A DNA stretch of 26,549 nt, taken from positions 1-26,549 of the forward strand of contig CAMIOJ010000001.1 in NCBI GenBank assembly GCA_946222435.1, written 5' to 3'. Below the pieces are notes generated by a model. It was not told the DNA's origin and ran no database searches. It saw only the letters and a list, made by a program, of their open reading frames with translations. Shown piece after piece: positions 23,788-26,549 of the stretch. The stretch is from an uncultured Micrococcus sp. GTDB lineage: Bacteria; Actinomycetota; Actinomycetes; Actinomycetales; Micrococcaceae. The position numbers and the translations under genes are program-made. Position 1 is the first letter of the stretch; the number at the start of each line of letters is the position of its first letter.

Positions 23788-23793
23788 ACTATA
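23788..23793 (-). promoter_or_regulatory. -10 element for rpmE2
   Basis: TATAGT on the minus strand, the best -10 match in the window. It contains the TAG stop codon of the SpoU gene. The predicted transcript start is near 23781. Confidence 0.55.
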
Positions 23794-24769
23794 CCGGACG
23801 GGACCGCAGTTCCCACAGTGCCACCGCGGTGGCCGCGCCCACGTTCAGCGAGTCCACGCCGGCGGGCATGGGGATCTTCACGTGGGCATCGCACACCGCG
23901 AGGGTCTCCGCACGGACGCCCGGCCCTTCGGCGCCCACCACGAGTGCCACCCGTTCGGCGTGTCGCAGCGATGTGAGGGCCGTGTCGTCCAGGTCCACGG
24001 CCTCGTCCGTCACCTCCAGTGCGACGACGGCGAAGCCGGCCTGGTACAGCATCTTCAGGCCGTCCCGGGTCGTCTCGGGCACCGCGGCGCCCGCCTCCGC
24101 CACGGGCGTCGCCGACGTCGCCGCCGGGGCACTGCCCCGGGCCTCGCCCGGCCAGGCCTCCGCCCGCGCCCAGGGCAGGCGGAAGACCGTGCCCATGGAC
24201 ACGCGGATCGCGCGCCGATAGAGCGGGTCGGCCGCCCGCGGGGAGAGCAGCAGTCCGTCCCAGCCCAGGGCGACGGCGGAGCGGATGATCGCGCCGAGGT
24301 TGGTCGGATCGGTGAGGTCCTCGGCCACGAGCACCCTCCGGGCACCGGCCAGGACCGCGTCCACCGAGAGGGGCGCGGGACGCTCCATCGCGGCCAGGGC
24401 GCCGCGGTGCAGGTGGTAGCCGGTCAGCGCGGTGAGGACCTCGTCCTCCCCGGTGAACACCGGCACCTCCGGGTACCGGGCCAGCGCATCGGCCAGCTGC
24501 ACCCCCGCCGACTCCAGGTACCGGCGCGGCACCAGGAAGGACCGGGGCCGGCAGCCGGCGTCCAGGGCCCGCCGCACCACGGGGGTGGACTCGGCCAGGA
24601 ACACCCCGTGCTCGGCGTCGGCGGCGCGGCGCAGGGCCGCATCGGTCATGCAGACGTAGGGGGCCAGCTCCGGTATGGGACCCGGGACCTGAAGGTCCCG
24701 GCGAGACGAGAGCACCCGGAGGCGGCCGTCGTCGGGAAGCGGCGCAGCCGTGCCGGCGGAGGCGTCCAC
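23789..24769 (-). CDS. SpoU/TrmH-family RNA 2'-O-methyltransferase
   Basis: A 326-residue AdoMet-dependent methyltransferase of the SPOUT class, acting on rRNA or tRNA ribose. An N-terminal L30-like substrate-binding domain (about 35-125) is followed by the trefoil-knot domain. The three SpoU motifs are present: EDLTDPTNLGAIIRSA (150-165, Asn and catalytic Arg), VALVVGAEGPGV (274-285) and IPMPAGVDSLNVGAATAV (299-316). An Ala-rich insertion of about 35 residues (202-236) divides the knot domain. The target nucleotide is not evident. The start is GTG at 24769, 8 nt after the TauE stop, chosen because homologous N-termini begin nearby; its ribosome binding site is weak, so coupling to upstream translation is likely. 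Third gene of the ABC-TauE-SpoU operon. Confidence 0.9.
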   Translation of the reverse strand: MDASAGTAAPLPDDGRLRVLSSRRDLQVPGPIPELAPYVCMTDAALRRAADAEHGVFLAESTPVVRRALDAGCRPRSFLVPRRYLESAGVQLADALARYPEVPVFTGEDEVLTALTGYHLHRGALAAMERPAPLSVDAVLAGARRVLVAEDLTDPTNLGAIIRSAVALGWDGLLLSPRAADPLYRRAIRVSMGTVFRLPWARAEAWPGEARGSAPAATSATPVAEAGAAVPETTRDGLKMLYQAGFAVVALEVTDEAVDLDDTALTSLRHAERVALVVGAEGPGVRAETLAVCDAHVKIPMPAGVDSLNVGAATAVALWELRSRPV

Positions 24770-24777
24770 GGTCCCGG

Positions 24778-25635
24778 TCAGCCCTCGAACAGGCGGACGA
24801 GCATGACCACCAGGCCCACCAGGCCGACGGCCACGATCACACCGCGCAGCAGGGTCGGGGAGATCCGTCGGCCGATCTTCGCGCCCACCGAGCCGCCCAC
24901 CAGCGAGGAGACGGCGATCAGCAGCACCGCGACCCAGTCGATCCGGTCGAACGCGAAGAGCAGGTAGAACACCGCGGCCACCAGGTTCACGCAGAGGGAC
25001 AGCCAGGTCTTCACGGCGTTGGCGTGCACCAGCAGACCGGTGAGGAACACGCCCAGGATGCCCATCAGGAGCACGCCCTGTGCCGCCACGAAGTAGCCGC
25101 CGTAGACGCCGGCGCCGAACACCAGCGCCCAGAGCAGCGGGGAGACCGGACCGCGCGGGACGTCGTCGGCCGGGTCGGCGGGCATGGCCGCTCCCCCGGT
25201 CTCGGCCTGCTCGGCGGCCCGGCGTGCCTTCACCCACCGGTTCAGGCGCGGCTGGAGGACCACGAAGCCCAGCGCCACCACGATCAGGCAGGGCGCGGCG
25301 ATCTCGAAGACCCTCTCCGGCAGCACGGTCAGCAGGAAGGCGCCGATCACACCGCCGATCACGGACGCGGTGGTCAGCACGGGCACCACGCCCAGGGACT
25401 GCTTCAGCTCGCGCCGGTAGCCGAACGTGCCGGAGAACCCGGCGGCCACCAGGCCCATGGCGTTGGAGATCTGCGCGGTCACCGGCGGGAAGCCGACGGC
25501 CACGAGTACCGGGAACGTGACGAGCGTGCCGGAGCCGACGATCGAGTTGATCGTGCCGGCCCAGAACCCGGCCAGCAGGACCACCAGGACCTGCCAGAGC
25601 TCCAGCCCCAGCACGTCCGCACCCAGCAGCTCCAT
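24778..25635 (-). CDS. TauE/SafE-family membrane permease
   Basis: A 285-residue integral membrane protein of the TauE/SafE (DUF81) family, which exports sulfite, sulfoacetate or related organosulfur anions. About eight transmembrane helices are visible in two repeats, with a hydrophilic loop at about 137-165. The N-terminal NSIVGSGTLVTFPVLVAVGF and ISNAMGLVAAGFSG segments are family signatures, and the second half repeats the pattern around GAGVYGGYFVAAQG. The ATG at 25635 shares one base with the upstream ABC ATPase stop (TGATG), so the two are translationally coupled. TauE/SafE proteins are not known to need an ATPase, so the pairing may be operon convenience. The transported substrate is unknown. 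Confidence 0.92.
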   Translation of the reverse strand: MELLGADVLGLELWQVLVVLLAGFWAGTINSIVGSGTLVTFPVLVAVGFPPVTAQISNAMGLVAAGFSGTFGYRRELKQSLGVVPVLTTASVIGGVIGAFLLTVLPERVFEIAAPCLIVVALGFVVLQPRLNRWVKARRAAEQAETGGAAMPADPADDVPRGPVSPLLWALVFGAGVYGGYFVAAQGVLLMGILGVFLTGLLVHANAVKTWLSLCVNLVAAVFYLLFAFDRIDWVAVLLIAVSSLVGGSVGAKIGRRISPTLLRGVIVAVGLVGLVVMLVRLFEG

Positions 25636-26471
25636 CAGGCGGCGACGGCCGCGTACCGGCCGTCCTTGACGCTCACCTTCAGGTCCATGCCGAATGCGGC
25701 GGACAGGTGCTCCTCGGTGAGGGTCTGCTCGATCGGCCCGGCCTTGACCACCCGTCCCTCCCGCAGGAGCAGGGCGTGGGTGAAGCCCGGGGGCACCTCC
25801 TCGAGGTGGTGCGTGACCAGGACGAGCGCGGGCGCGAAGTCGTCCTCCGCGACCTCGGCCAGCTGGGCCACGAGCTTCTCGCGACCGGCCAGGTCCAGGC
25901 CGGCGGCCGGCTCGTCCAGCAGCATCAGCTCCGGGTCCGTCATCAGGGCGCGGGCGATGAGCACGCGCTTGCGCTCGCCCTCGGAGAGCGTGCCGAAGCG
26001 GCGGTGCGCCAGCCGGGACAGGCCCCACTGCGTGATCAGGCCCAGGGCGCGGCCCTCGTCCTCGAACTCGTACTCCTCCCGCCAGCGGCCGGTCACGCCG
26101 TAGGAGGCGGTGACCACGGCGTCCTGCACCTTCTCCTCGTCCGGGACCTGCTGGGCCAGCTGGGCGGAGGACAGACCGATGCGCGGGCGCAGCTCGAACA
26201 CGTCCACGGCGCCGAGGACCTCGTCCAGGATGCCGACGTCGCCGGTGGTCGGGTGCATGCGGGCCGCGGCGACCTGGAGCAGGGTCGACTTGCCGGCGCC
26301 GTTCGGGCCCATCATGATCCAGCGCTCGCCCTCGCGGACGGTCCAGTCCACGTCCTCGACGAGGTCCTTCGTCCCACGGCGCACGGTCACCCCGCGCAGC
26401 TGCAGGACGGCGTCCTCGTCCGGGGTGAAGAGGTCGTCGGCGTGGAGGGCATCCGAGGAGTCGGTGGTCAT
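25635..26471 (-). CDS. ABC transporter ATP-binding protein (stand-alone)
   Basis: A 278-residue ABC ATPase. It has Walker A GPNGAGKST (55-63), a Q-loop in the region of LSSAQLAQQ, signature LSEGERKRV (162-170), Walker B LMLLDE (182-187) and the switch His221 in VTHH. No membrane helices are present. The ATG at 26471 has TACAGT ending 7 nt upstream on the coding strand and no ribosome binding site, so a leaderless mRNA is likely; an in-frame ATG further upstream lacks support. Its neighbour is a TauE/SafE permease, not a typical ABC membrane subunit, so its transport partner, or a non-transport role, is open. Confidence 0.93.
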   Translation of the reverse strand: MTTDSSDALHADDLFTPDEDAVLQLRGVTVRRGTKDLVEDVDWTVREGERWIMMGPNGAGKSTLLQVAAARMHPTTGDVGILDEVLGAVDVFELRPRIGLSSAQLAQQVPDEEKVQDAVVTASYGVTGRWREEYEFEDEGRALGLITQWGLSRLAHRRFGTLSEGERKRVLIARALMTDPELMLLDEPAAGLDLAGREKLVAQLAEVAEDDFAPALVLVTHHLEEVPPGFTHALLLREGRVVKAGPIEQTLTEEHLSAAFGMDLKVSVKDGRYAAVAA

Positions 26472-26478
26472 GCGGACC

Positions 26479-26484
26479 ACTGTA
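26479..26484 (-). promoter_or_regulatory. -10 element for the ABC-TauE-SpoU operon (leaderless)
   Basis: TACAGT on the minus strand, ending 7 nt before the ATG at 26471. The remaining bases to 26549 show no further feature. Confidence 0.6.
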
Positions 26485-26549
26485 GTGGCCTCCGGCATGC
26501 GGACCCCGGTGCGACGCACGGGGCCGCAGCGCCCGCCGCGCGCCTAGGA

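Noticed and set aside
1..26549. CRISPR arrays, prophage, insertion sequences, riboswitches
   Set aside because: No spaced repeat array, transposase, integrase or phage gene, and no known riboswitch core was recognised on either strand.

Overview
This window looks like chromosomal DNA of a high-GC actinobacterium, most likely of the Micrococcaceae and probably Micrococcus. Three things point there. It carries mycothiol genes (mshC and an MshA-type glycosyltransferase domain), a GlgM-type glycogen synthase divergent from glgC, and a thiolase/FabG4-like/MaoC cluster ordered like Mycobacterium tuberculosis Rv0243-Rv0242c-Rv0241c. Coding is dense, and nothing suggests a recent mobile element, CRISPR array or prophage. 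The genus is an inference from gene content and order, not from a database search.

Layout. 1-336 (-): a HAD phosphatase cut by the window edge. 379-1329 (+): a PAC2-family protein. 1424-5435 (-): mshC, uppP, a small acidic protein and an M20 metallopeptidase. 5610-5694 (+): tRNA-Leu(GAG). 5857-9189 (+): one 1110-codon frame joining a complete MalQ 4-alpha-glucanotransferase to a complete MshA-like GT4 glycosyltransferase. 9351-15888: a fatty-acyl divergon with MaoC hydratase, FabG4-like reductase and thiolase on the minus strand, and a TetR regulator plus acyl-CoA oxidase on the plus strand. 16020-18556: divergent glgM/glgC. 18708-21377 (+): an M1 aminopeptidase N. 21537-22601 (-): a lipoate-ligase-family protein. 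22636-23258 (-): a decayed MFS transporter. 23440-26471 (-): ribosomal protein L31 type B, then an ABC ATPase, TauE/SafE permease and SpoU methyltransferase operon.

How the genes work together. The divergon supplies all four steps of a beta-oxidation-like cycle using (R)-hydroxyacyl chemistry, and its two promoters share one palindrome suited to the TetR protein. MalQ, GlgM and GlgC are alpha-glucan enzymes. The MshA-like domain and MshC belong to mycothiol synthesis, so the fusion physically joins the two pathways.

Gene expression signals are unusually regular. Nine of about fourteen first-in-unit genes have a TAnnnT hexamer ending exactly 6 or 7 nt before the start codon and no usable ribosome binding site, which is the signature of leaderless mRNAs. 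Four others have strong Shine-Dalgarno sequences. All five plus-strand protein transcription units end in GC-rich hairpins whose 5' base reads ACGAC(GAC)GGC, without a U-tract. The fusion protein and the leaderless architecture are the observations most worth following up.
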